Origin: Paramarasmius palmivorus
Lineage: Eukaryota > Basidiomycota > Agaricomycetes > Agaricales > Marasmiaceae
DNA: 64,000 nt
NCBI GenBank assembly: GCA_037176845.1
Contig: JAYKXP010000011.1
Coordinates: 186,001-250,000, forward strand
Reading direction: 5' to 3'
Shown: one piece after another, positions 10,163-20,980 of the stretch
Layout: every line of letters starts with the position of its first letter
Position numbering within the stretch: position 1 is the first letter of the stretch
The notes under the pieces: model-generated
Told to the model about the DNA's origin: nothing
The model's database searches: none
Seen by the model: only the letters and a program-made list of their open reading frames with translations
Program-made: the position numbers and the translations under genes

Positions 10163-13100
10163 ATGGAATTTCTTTCCCAAACCTACGTTGCTCTGCGGGG
10201 TCCCACAGGCGCTCCCCAGACTGCAGCAGATACAGTCGGCAAACTCAGCGACAGACTCTCTCCAGCAACTCTTCTCGCTGACCGACGTGCAGCAGTTCTC
10301 GCTCTCAAAGGTCTAGCCAGAGATCACAAACAGGACGTCGGCGAACGCGCTTTACCTGGTCTTCTACAAGTTCTCTACAACGATGCTGAAGTCGATTCAG
10401 ATATTGGAAAGGCAGTTTTGGAGACGCTGAGTATTCTGTGCGATGTAGAGGATGGGACGGGGAAGGAGTTGGGTCTCAGATATACCGATGCTGTGTTGGA
10501 GAGCGAACAGGCACTTCATGCTTTACTAGGACTTTTGGCCGATAACAGCTTTTACACGCGTTTTTCTCGACGCTGCAGTTCTTATCAACTTTACTGCGTA
10601 ATCGACGACAGCGGGTTCAGAGCTATTTCCTGACGGCGCAGGCAGGTCCTAGGAGTATCGTAGCCGTATTGGAAGATAAGAGGGAGATAATCAGAAATGG
10701 TGAAATTTACTTCTCTCTATTTGTAAGGTATATCGAACTGAAATACCGTCCTAGAGGCTATCGCGGTCCTTCAAGCTTTAATATCGCAAAGCCCTGATAT
10801 CCAGAAGGTTCTCGCGTTTGAGGGTGCCTTCGAGAAGTTATTCAATATCATAAGTCAAGAAGGAGGTGTAGACGGTGGTGCTGTTGCCCAAGAAGCTCTT
10901 GCATGTATCGATGGGTTCTTGAGGCTCAATTCTTCGAATCAAGTGCGTGCTGAATACTCACCTTGACCCTTTGATCTAATCAACTATCGCAGAGTTACTT
11001 CCGTGAAACCGGCCTACCTGCATCGCTCTGTTCATTGCTACTATTCCCACCGAACCTACAGATCCAGGAACCTACACCCCAGGAGTTTGCATTACAGTTT
11101 TGGGATGACCAGAAGCTTGCCAATGCCTCTGCAATCGTTGGAATCATAGGTTTACTTGTCGGCTCAAAAGCACAAGGTGTAAGCTCACTACTCACTACGA
11201 CGCTGCTATATGGACTCAGTCTATTGTTTACAGACTCAGGATCAGCCTGTTTTTGTCCGGCTATTCGTCGAGATGGCTCTTGCTTCCAACGCCCCTACAG
11301 CGCTGAAAACGAAGGTACGCATTGCTAATGATAGCATGCTATTGCGCTGATAGATCTAACAACAGGCCTTGACCTCATTACCCTCAAACCTCAATTTTCC
11401 TCTGGCAGAGTTCATCTTGACACCATACATGCCCGTACCAGAAACCAACGGCGAAGAATGGGATCGTCTAGAGGCTGCGACGGCTCTGGATGCCTTGGTT
11501 GAACTGGCGCTTCATGGGGAGTACAATGGATTGGATAGTGGTAAGAGGGCCATCGCTGGACTGGAACTGAGGGTGGCTGCTGTTAATGTGTTTGAGGTGT
11601 GTATATCGCTTTATGTTTGACGAGGTGTTGACCTGTTCTCTATGATAGAACTTTGTTCGTAAAGAAGAAATGAAGCAAGGCATCATACAAACGATGCTAC
11701 CGCCTGGAGGTGTCGGTAGGCATATCTTATTTTTCTATTACTCCGATTACTCACATAATGCTTATCAGAGTCCGCCGAACTTCCGCCGCCAACACCGCCT
11801 CATCCAATCTCTAATCATCACACCTACCTTCACCCTTGACCCAGCACTGGTTACATCAACCCAATTCGCCTCACTCGTCCTCTCACATCTCCTTCGTGGT
11901 TCTCCGCGCGCCAAGTCGCTCGCTCGCTCAATCAAACCCAACCCCGTGTCTACATCCTCTGGAGGCGGAGCATTTTTCGTGCCCGCAGACGCGGCTTCTC
12001 AGCCGCCCGCTGCACCAGAACCACCTGTAGAAGACGACGACGAGCCTCCTCAGACCTTAATCCAGATCCTAACGGAGAACCTGTCGTTGGCGTTTTTAGC
12101 TCGGGCCAGAGCTGATAACTCTGATAGGGAAGCGAGAGAATGGGATCGGACTGATTGTGGCTTATACGTGTTTACTTTCACAATGGCTGTGGGAAGAGCC
12201 GGGTGCAGTGAGGGACTTTTTGGAGGCTGGGGGACTGGGCATTGTATGTGTTTTAGTTTTTGTTCTTATATTTGTTGCTGAATGGTCAACAGCTCGTGGA
12301 ACCGGTGAACCATGCCGTCAGAGACGGATGTACTTGTTCCGAGTCTTTGCTTATTCCTCCTTGGAGTGTGTTATGAATTCAACCGTGAGCCGGGAGAGAT
12401 TACTAGGTACACGTGTTGCATACTACTTCATCTCTGCGTATACTTATCTTCCTCTTTGTCCATCAACAGACATACCATCTACCCTATCCTCAACCGTCTC
12501 GGTGTCGATACTTTGATAGGCCGAATGTCACGATTAAGAGACGACGACCGGTTCAAGGCTGTCAGCCCAGAGCTCACGGTTCTACCATTCCAGACGTCGT
12601 CGCATCCTCAGTCAGGTATGCGCCCTGAAGATCGTGAAGGAGAGGTATGGTTTGATTGGACGTTTGTCGACTTTTGGAAGTCAAATTACTGTAAGTGGGT
12701 TTCGACTTTGATGTGTGGTGAAGTTACTAAAGCGCGTGTTTATAGATACTGTACAAAGAGGACTTTCGACGGAACCTGACCAGTTGGCGTCTTCCTCCGC
12801 AGGTGTGTACTATTATTGGTCCTGAGGAGCATAGTGCTCATGAGTCATACGCTCCAGGTCAAACAGCAGAACTAACAATGCTAGTCGCCTCTCTACGAGA
12901 AGTCATCCGTACGCAAGCGCAAGAGATTGAATCTTTGCAGGCACAATTGAAGCAGCAACAGAAACCTGCTGTAGACACCGAACAGGTAACGCGTTACTCG
13001 TGCATGTTTGTCCCTTCCAGCTCCTGACAAGCCTACTCGCATAGATCAATGCCCTGAAGAACGAAGTCACATCGTTAACCACCAAGCTCAAGGCTTCCGA

Positions 13101-13218
13101 GGAAAAGCAAAAAGAAACCGAAAGGGAGCATGAAGATCTGTTGGTACTGGTCGATGAGCTGTCGAACAAACGTTCAAGAGATAAGGTCACGATGCGTACG
13201 GCAGGATTGGACGTTTCA

Positions 13219-13250
<32 letters not shown>

Positions 13251-13260
13251 GGAGGAGTAA
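10163..13260 (+). CDS. USO1: General vesicular transport factor USO1/p115
   Basis: Starts MEFLSQTYVALRG and continues with the armadillo head typical of Uso1/p115 (LSPATLLADRRAAVLALKGL, NDAEVDSDIGKAVLETLSIL, QALISQSPDIQKVLAFEGAF, LTSLPSNLNFPLAEFIL), then the conserved head end (YEFNREPGEITR, ILNRLGVDTLIGRM, VWFDWTFVDFWKSNYYTVQR). The C-terminal coiled coil is short (MLVASLREVIRTQAQEIESL; LTTKLKASEEKQKE) and ends in a poly-Glu acidic tail encoded by a GAG/GGA repeat at about 13220-13257. The protein tethers ER-derived COPII vesicles at the Golgi, and yeast USO1 is essential. Well-supported exons include 10755-10942, 10993-11178, 11240-11314, 11366-11596. The conserved frame shifts four times: at the T5 run 10561-10565, near 11811, at 12150 and near 12310. 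In an essential gene this suggests consensus errors. Confidence 0.85.
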
Positions 13261-14696
13261 AACACTCAGACAGACATAATTGTATTAAGGACTGCCGTGG
13301 AATATTACTGTTATGTTCGACCCCTCAGCTCGCCAGATATTGCCCTCGTAACGACTTCCGTGTTGTTGGCCTTTCGATACAATGACCAACTTTTCTCGCT
13401 TATTTGACATCCTATCTCTCCTGTATCATAAGGACTCAAATCTATCTCGTTATTCGATAGGTCCATGGCTGTACCTATCAAAGGTCGAGAGGAAGTAACA
13501 TAGGTTTCATAGGTTTCATAGGACATCATCCCTCCGCTTGACGGGTCCGTTACAACTGAGTACATAGGACAGCGATCCGAATTCGCGAAGACCGTCACCT
13601 ACTTGCACGTTCCGGGACGTAATACCCGAGGCCTGATGTCGTACATTTCCCGAAGCCCATCCACCACACTTGCCGAGTCTCAAGCGCCTTTCACAAACGC
13701 GGAGCTGCATTGACGTGAAAACTGACGTCTATCGAGGAGAATATAACGTCTGCAAGCGGTTTGAGTATCTTGAGTGTTCTCTCTGATTTCGGGCAGCACT
13801 ATGCTCTTCTTTCCGTGTTCCTAGTAATATAGACATGATGAAAATCCTGGTCGAAGAAGTGCATGGCAACGGTCGTTTCAAGTGCAGGAGTTACGCGACG
13901 ACATTGCAGTGACACATCTGCCATTCGGAGCGTTCCGATTCCCAAGTGGCGCCCTAATGAACACCAACTTGTTGCGTTGAAACTTATTTTCGTGGATGCG
14001 TTTGATAGTATTATCGGGGAATCGTGTATAAAAATCCGGGCGTAAACATCATGTCAAGGGATAATCGTTTTTTTTGTTACTACAAAGATGATCATCAACG
14101 TAATGCTCGTCTTCCATGTTGTGGCACATACCTAGCCCTGAAGTCCTCTGCTCTCAAAAGAACGGTCAAGTCATACTGATGCCCAGCTCGTAGTCGGGTT
14201 CCTCCTCTACCGTCGTATTCCAGGTTCTCTCCTACATCCGGGTCATAGCATCATCCATTTCCATGTGTTGACGTCAGACTGACGATGACTAGCGCTCCCT
14301 CGAGGATCACGAATGAGATGTAGATGGCAGAACGAGCAGCCATGGCGATGAACAGAGCTCGTGGGAACATACACCTTCGGAGTGTATGGGAAGAACCCAG
14401 GACCATTGGTGGCGAGTGGGGCGATCATCGATCATTCGCTGTGCCCAACTGGAAAGGTGCAGGAGACGCGGGATACACCAATCGGCGTTGCCCAAACGCC
14501 GCCCGCATTCGCAGCTCGTATACGTCGGTTAACCCTTCGAAAATTGCTTTTAAATAGCAAACTAGACATCATTAATATTGCTGGTTTTCGTGGCAGCGGC
14601 AGTGTTACTGTAAAAATATGAGATATACAAACCAAAGAGTCCTTCCGCAAGACTTACTACGGAGTGAGTATACGACAACCCAGACCCTCAGTCTCG
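13261..14696. other. Intergenic, no assignable gene
   Basis: Short ORFs only. On the minus strand around 14275-14345 a frame reads MAARSAIYISFVILEGALVI, which is hydrophobic like a membrane helix, but it stops soon after and I could not extend it into a gene. Confidence 0.4.
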
Positions 14697-15420
14697 ATTA
14701 TCATGACCACTGACATGACCCCCAAGATCGACTGGGACGTTTTCTTGACATGAAGGATACCATCCAACCCTGGTCCTGAAGCCGCCTGAGCTGACCACGT
14801 CCATGGTCCAAAGAACGGTTGCAGCCTGAGGACCTGGACTACCCGCTATTACGGTGGTTGGATCTAATGCTAAAGGTGCGACTTCTGGCCGTTTCTACGA
14901 GAATTCTGGTGGGCTCGATGATACGGGAGTGCGTGTGGAATGTCCTCAAATCTTGATTCGGGGTTCTCTATACTTTTCTTGACGTGGTGAAGGATTGAAC
15001 TGGGAACATTGGTGGAGAGAGAACGGATGGAGATGCTAAGTCCTTTCAGAGAAACTCGACCGTCCTACATATGAGTGCGTAGTATTTGGGACAGAAACTT
15101 AGCAAACGCACCGCCTCCATTCTTCCATTCCAGCGCCGTTGTTCATGATCCAACGCGTGTTGAAGCAGGGGGACTAGGGAGTCGTGTAAGGCTGTCGCTT
15201 CGTTGACTTGGCCGCTTTCAAAGTGTAGTTGGATCCATGTTTTGATATTCTGCGGAGACAGACTGTCGCTAGAGCGTTAGGAATAATATTGGAGATTGAG
15301 AACACACTTGCGACTAAGCCTCCACGATTCTGACATCTCAATAGATATATGACCCAATTGAGTTTGCTCGTCGTTGCAGTGAACCCAAACGCACTCGTGA
15401 AGCCTTCATCGCACTGCAAG
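14697..15420 (-). other. Possible unrecognised multi-exon gene or remnant
   Basis: On the minus strand three stretches look coding and are separated by plausible short introns. The first, about 15420-15310, reads LVTLQCDEGFTSAFGFTATT. The second, about 15258-15110, reads DSLSPQNIKTWIQLHFESGQ and LHDSLVPLLQHALDHEQRRW. After a GTGCGT donor and an AG acceptor a third continues DGRVSLKGLSISIRSLST. A further frame around 14900-14697 contains ALDPTTVIAGSPGPQAATVL and then a stop. The last two pieces do not join without a frame change. I know no family with this pattern. It may be a real gene with base errors, or a relic. Confidence 0.3.
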
Positions 15421-17730
15421 GTAACTAAACCGCCTGGAATAACGAGGTTCTGATGGACAAGACTTCAGTATCTTGTGCGAGGTTACTGAGACGCTGCGCT
15501 TTCCTGAACCCTAGGATAGCTCGAGCCCGCCACACAGAGTATAAGGGGGAAGGTAAAAAGTGGGAAATGCCAGTAAATGGATGACACGAGCCTGAAATCC
15601 GAACGGCAAAAGAGGGCAAGCTGGGAACAAGGAGGACTCGGAGGACGCGGTCAGCGGTCAGCCGTTGGAGCTCGGAGGGTCGCAAACATTGAAACAACTT
15701 ATGACATTGATTATCTGCTCTTCTTCCTCCACCACAATAATCTCAAGCAACGACATAACGCAAAAAGCTCAGCTTAAATCATGACAAAAATGGAATTATG
15801 GGCCTAGCTGAGCGCTGGTACACTGTTGAACTACCCAATGAGGTACGAGTGATTGTCCAGAACGACTATTGGTGAACATTGAACGGTTTATGTCCACTGC
15901 ACCAGCGAGCACTCGACACCTCAGTTCTCGAGCTTCGAAAGGGCCATTTCTTGCCATTCCAAGACCTCCAAGCTCGAAGAAGTCGGAACAGATGCGGCGA
16001 ACGTGCCAATTCCAAACTATTTTCTCTCAGCTTCATGCCCAATCGGACACATTTATCACTCTCAAAACGAGGGATAGTTGCCACCTAATCTAAACATATA
16101 TGGATTAATTTCAAGAGTCGGTCAGAGGTGCATGTCCAGGGAGAGATATAGAACAGACCTCGTTAGTGTCATGCGTTGACCTTGGTTGCAAGTTTGCTCA
16201 CCTCTTTAAGTAGTCGTAGGTTGTAGTGTTGAACGAGTGCTCTACACTCCCATTAATGCATCCGGCTCATCCACCCATCACCTGCTCAGAACCCACAGCT
16301 GTGCAGAACACATGAACAGTCGGGTTAACTCGCTCACTACATGGGCTCTGTACCGGTCTTCTACGTTGTAAACTTGAATGGGGTAAATTTTCTTCGTGTC
16401 ATTAGTGACATAGTGCCTAACATAATTATTTAGTCCGCCCAAAAGAGACTATGAAGAAAAGCGTCCTCACGTTTGGTGAGAGACCTATGTGTGTAGCACT
16501 CTCAATTTCCCAACACTATCATCGTCGAATGCCAATCTCAGAAAAGATAAACAGGTCGCGAAGAAACATCGTCTAAGAATGAGTAGACTGAAGGCCAGTC
16601 ATAGACGGCAGGCATAGGCGTACGGAAGAGAAATTTGCCCACTTTGTCCAATACAAGATCCCCATAATACAGCGACGATTTGCAGCACCGTTTCCAATCT
16701 GGGCTTTGTGTCCTTCGCTCCCTTGGCTCCGAGAAACAGCCTATCAATATCCCCTCCTCTTCTGCCGGTCTTGTTGCATTCCAATCTGTCCTAATACACA
16801 GGATATCCGAGTCCTGTCCGGTCTTGCAGGGTCCTGGTGTACGATTTGTGTTTCCTTCCCGGTAACTCTCGGGTAATATTTCTGAAAATGTTGATGACGC
16901 TGGCATTGAAGCTGGTGGACCAGCCAGAGGAAAATAGGGTTCATTTCAATGGTGTCTGGAGGTAATGAAAATGGGCAGATATGTATCGACGCGAGCGTGG
17001 TTGCTCTTCGTGTGACTAAATCGAACGCGCAAACGGCAATGGACGATGTCGAAAATACCGGCATTTCAAAGCAGGAGATGCAAGGGCCCATATCCACGGC
17101 CTCCCAGATATCCACGGTCGCACTGGTGGATTTCCCATTGAAGCAGCTGTCGGGTCGAGAAGTAGGGTCGAGTTGTCCGTCTGTGATATCTACTTTTTCA
17201 TGAAGTAACCGATGACGAGGAGGGCTCCGGTGATAGAGTAGCGACATCAGCCAGTAGGCTTCCAAAGCGTTTCTCTCTTTTTTTTCTGGAGAAATATAGC
17301 TGATAATTGTACTTCAAGGCCCTTGGAAGATTCACGTGTCGTCGTCGGGGTTTGAGGACTTGGATGTTCTTCCTTTGCCAGCAATAAGACCGAAGACTCG
17401 TAGTCCCTCCTAGCGCGTTTTGACAAGAACCTGGCCGGTGAAGTTACTCCCTTTGAACGATTTCACCAGTTCTCGCGTTCGCCCCGTGCTTTGTGAGAAT
17501 TTCCCAATCCAAGCATAAACAAAAGGTATTCTTCATTATTATGCTATCAACGATCCTAGCTTTCTCAACCAATGTCTTTTCAGCACATCGATCCAGAGTA
17601 TGGTCCTGGCGCTTCAACTGAACAGTGCGTTTCATTAGCTGGATGACATCGGTCAAGATCTTGCTCAATGAGTATCTGACAGGATACCAGGCCCTGGAAG
17701 CGCTGCCGACACATATCTAGACGGTGTAGT
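15421..17730. other. Mostly unassigned region with weak minus-strand ORFs
   Basis: Minus-str ORFs at 16538-16906 (122 codons), 16744-17265 (173 codons) and 17444-17668 (74 codons, charged and helical, starting MSKILTDVIQLMKRTVQLKR) are the longest. Plus-strand frames are also open across 16949-17203, so openness alone says little. No motif, signal peptide or splice pattern supports any of them strongly. Confidence 0.35.
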
Positions 17731-18851
17731 ATGATCCTCCCACTCTCTGCGGAAACTCAAGCTCAACAGTTTTCTCTCCAGAACCCATTTCCAGCAATTC
17801 CAATTCCTGTGAGTCCGACATTCGGACCAACCACTGGCGAAAGCCAGAGACCCACAGCGGATGCCATCCTTTTCTCCAGCGATTCGGTCATGTTCTATGT
17901 CGACGAATATACCCTTCTCCAATTCTCCAACAACAACTTCAGGGGCCTACTCCCTTTTCTTGGACAAGATGCAGAGAGTCGAATGTTATTCCTTCACGAT
18001 ATCCATTCATCAGAGCTGGAGATCGCTCTGCAAGCACTATACAAGATTCCCGCCACGATAGCGAGCACAGCAGGTGGGGGTAACCTGGAGGAGCTCCAGC
18101 TTCTTGCAAGAGGAATCAGCTGGTTGCCCACATTTGGGATCTTTGCTAATGTCGTTGTCCTCCCCCATACCCATATCTTTGACCAAATTCTGTCGTACGC
18201 GCCACTTCACCCTCTGGAAACATACGCTATCGCGGGATTCCATGATCTGGAGCAGTTGGCTGTGGACGTTTCACCACATACCCTGCCATTAGAGCTCTCG
18301 AACGTTACAGAGGAACTGGGCGATCAGATGGGCTGGAAATACATGTTGCGCCTTTTCCGTTTACACATGAATCGGCGAACAATTCTTATGAACCTACTAG
18401 CCCCGCCTCCAGAGATTCATCACCCCACACGGGATTGTGATTACGATGACCAGAAGGAGCTAAAAGCCAAGTGGAATATGGCGGTGGGATCTTTGACCTG
18501 GGAAATCCGAGCGGGTAAGTAAGTCGTGCTATCTGGTTTGTGCGAAGGAACACTGATCCAAAGTCGGCATATCAGATACACCCACGAGTCTCATCCGAGA
18601 GATAGTAGAAGCATATACGGGTGAAATCACTTGCAAAAAGTGTATCAAGGCCAGAGATACTCGTCTGAATACCATCCTCACTGAATGGTCCATGTCAGTG
18701 GTGCGTCATATTCCCAGTGGTTGTGAATGTACATTGATGGATAGTGTTCAACTAGAGGTCCATTTAGATTGTTTCCGCGCAACTTTGTGATATCCCTACC
18801 TTTTTTCCGGAGTATAGGTCCTTCAAGTATGTCATGTATCAACACGTGTAA
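17731..18851 (+). CDS. BTB/POZ-type protein of the expanded basidiomycete family
   Basis: Three exons (17731-18514, 18576-18700, 18768-18851) join in frame to 330 residues. A TADAILFSSDSVMFYVDEYT segment near residues 42-62 followed by a NNNFRGLLP core matches the BTB-like fold seen in many mushroom proteins, in which a surface-exposed N-terminal domain is followed by a helical region (here LHPLETYAIAGFHDLEQLAV and LGDQMGWKYMLRLFRLHMNR) and a late Cys pair (ITCKKCIKARDTRL). BTB domains dimerise and often link to cullin-3 ligases, but members of this lineage-specific set are uncharacterised. The stop codon lies only 45 bp before the target-site duplication of the hAT MITE, so the element sits in or next to the 3' untranslated region. 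Confidence 0.75.
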
Positions 18852-18895
18852 ACCATTCTATAATATTAAAGACCGCTGGAAATCAAAGTCAGGCG

Positions 18896-19555
18896 ATAAG
18901 TATTAGGGATGCGCACCGTGCCGTCGACGGGCACGGCCGTCAATGAAGGGACCACTGACGGGCACGGCTAGTCCAAAACCGTCCGTGTGACGGGTCCAAA
19001 CATGCCTCGAACGGGACGGCACGGTAGTAAAAAACGGTCAAAAACGGCCGTCAACGGGTGTTCGGTAGGTCTTTGCTATCTTACACCCAGATTCATGCAC
19101 AATCGATATCTATTGATCTCCGGTTTTGAAGGAAAAGGCCCACCGAAGACCTTTTAGGTTCAAAGCTGTCAAGTTCTACCCTTGAAATCCCAAAACTGGT
19201 TGTCATTATCAGTATGCCGAGGTTCAGGCCTGTCAGCAACCCATCAGTGAGTGAATTTCAACATGAAAAAGAGCTGAAAGCATTCAAACTGGCATTCAAT
19301 TGCTCCAGAAAGGCCCATCATATCTGGCAGGTTCACCCTTTCAGCTCGCAAAAAGCACCCTGTTACGAGTAGCGCTCGTTTAGCGCCCAAAAACCCGTTT
19401 CACCCGTTAACGCGTTAACACCGTCAAGTACATGGCCGTGCCGTTGACGGTAGTCGTTCTTCTCTTCAAATCTCTTGACGGGACGGCCACGGCTACCGTC
19501 TGACGGCACCCGTTACCCGTCAAGAACAGGTACGGTGCGCATCCCTAATAAGTAT
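18896..19555. mobile_element. Non-autonomous hAT-type MITE, 644 bp, with 8-bp target duplication
   Basis: The element occupies 18904-19547. It begins TAGGGATGCGCACCGT and ends with the inverse complement ACGGTGCGCATCCCTA. It is flanked on both sides by the same 8 bp, ATAAGTAT (18896-18903 and 19548-19555). Eight-base duplications and a TAGGGATG-type terminus are the hallmark of hAT transposons. Both subterminal regions, roughly 120-170 bp each, are packed with variants of GACGG, ACGGGC and CCGTGCC in both orientations, the kind of repeat that hAT transposases bind. The centre has no ORF of note, so it must be moved by a transposase encoded elsewhere. Near-perfect termini and duplications suggest a fairly recent insertion. 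Confidence 0.88.
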
Positions 19556-19700
19556 AACCAATGAGTGTGAGACGGACGGCAGTCACGTCCCATAGAGAAG
19601 CATGCTATTCCGAGTCCGAACTGAACAGCGTAATACCAGTGTGGCGTCAAATAAGATCTTACGAGTCTATTTGGCGGACTAGGGAGGCGTACAATCTACC

Positions 19701-19915
19701 GTACATAGGGGACTTTCGACGGAACCTGACCAGTTGCGCCTGCAGGGACTCAGTTTCTTGCACTTGCGTACGGATGACTTCTCCTAAAGAGGCGACTAGC
19801 ATCGTTAGTTCTGCTGTTTGGCGGAACGAGTACAATGTTCCGTGACAGAATCAGCAAAGATACGGACGCTAAGTGAAGCAGCAACAGCAACCTGCCGTAG
19901 ACACTGAACAGATAA
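19701..19915. pseudogene. Rearranged fragment of USO1 with an internal inversion
   Basis: Three blocks derive from the 3' part of USO1. Block 1 (19701-19736, direct) matches 12751-12786. Block 2 (about 19738-19820) is the reverse complement of about 12860-12942. Block 3 (about 19872-19911, direct) matches about 12946-12986. A 51-bp spacer of unclear origin lies between blocks 2 and 3. Substitutions are spread over all blocks. The copy is not open in any frame and cannot encode the coiled coil. The parent 3' region lies about 7 kb to the left, and the MITE and BTB gene are between them. Confidence 0.75.
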
Positions 19916-20089
19916 TGTGCTCCTGGAGTGTACGCTTAAGCTTGTTAAGTTGTTCCTTCCTTGCTCCTGAGGCAACGAAGTTGCGTCATTGACTACTAGC
20001 TATAGGCTAACACCTGCTAACACCTCCAACGCGCAAATTGGGGTTCCCACTCGATTCCCACGATCCCTTTCCTCTCACCAATCTTCGCA

Positions 20090-20400
20090 ATGCATCTAAT
20101 GTACACGCTCGATGAGAATGGCAACAGGGTTTATACCCTAAAAGTGCGCCTTCAATCATATTTATTTCTTTTCTTGCTACTAACCTACCTGCTTTTTCTC
20201 ATCGCAGAAAGTAACCGACACCGGGAAAATCACAAAATCTGCACATCCTGGTGAAGCCTGTTCAAACCTCTACCGTCCCAGTATTCTTAAACAGCCATTT
20301 AGCACGATTCTCGCCGGATGACAAGTTCTCGAGACATCGTGTCACGATTAAGAAGCGCTTCAATGTCTTGCTGACCCAGCTGCCCGCAAAACCGATGTGA
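20090..20400 (+). CDS. NOP10: H/ACA snoRNP subunit Nop10
   Basis: A 64-residue gene in three exons: 20090-20143, 20208-20250 and 20303-20400. The product begins [19 protein letters not shown], continues [20 protein letters not shown] and ends with [10 protein letters not shown] and QLPAKPM, matching the Nop10 family over its whole length, including the conserved [12 protein letters not shown] and TIKKRF blocks and the family's usual 64-residue size. Nop10 binds the pseudouridine synthase Cbf5/dyskerin in box H/ACA particles that modify rRNA and also serve in telomerase biogenesis in some organisms. No frame break. The gene begins about 180 bp after the USO1 fragment. It was found from splice signals, since no exon is long enough to stand out as an ORF. 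Confidence 0.95.
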
Positions 20401-20980
20401 TGAAGAGGCAAGGGACGACACTCGGCATTTCGAGGAGGTTTTGGCTATAGGATTGGTAGAGCTCGCCGTGTTGCGGTGGTTGAAGCTTTGAAGTTCCAGG
20501 GCAAGGACGGGGAAGAAGGTTACTTTTCGGTGTTGTGTCCAGACACTCTTCTCAAAATGATGCTCATGTTTGCTGTACTATGAGCGAATAGACATGATTT
20601 TTATCCTCAACCAAGGCTGTTTTCTGAAGATTGCCCCAACCTTTCCATCAAAATGTTTCCCTGATGTGAGGTGGTAGATGCTGGAAGGATTTGCTGAACC
20701 TTACACACACGGATTGTAAACCCAGGCTACTTTCCCTCTGGCACGCCACTATTATCGACATCTTACTGGCGACAAGTGTCGCCTTCTTTCACAGAGGTTT
20801 CCAGTTTCTCTCCAATCTCGTCGACCGTCTAACCCCAGCTTCGTGCAGCCCTGCCACTCAGAATTTTAGGATCAAACATACGGAGATTACACAAGCTACC
20901 GGTATCCAACAGGCAACACGACTACCAGAAGTAGAGCACCAATCACCAACGGTCCTTGGGCGACGCCTTGACCTACCCAT
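20401..20980. other. Convergent intergenic region between NOP10 and the F-box gene
   Basis: NOP10 (plus) and the F-box gene (minus) end towards each other, so this holds both 3' regions. A plus ORF begins at 20691 but most of its length is antisense to the last F-box exon. Confidence 0.55.

Noticed and set aside
10551..10580. Very short intron to explain the first USO1 frame change
   Set aside because: The only GT-AG pair would give a 19-nt intron and would remove conserved residues; one missing T fits better.
13220..13257. Trinucleotide repeat as a separate element
   Set aside because: It encodes the acidic poly-Glu tail usual for USO1/p115.
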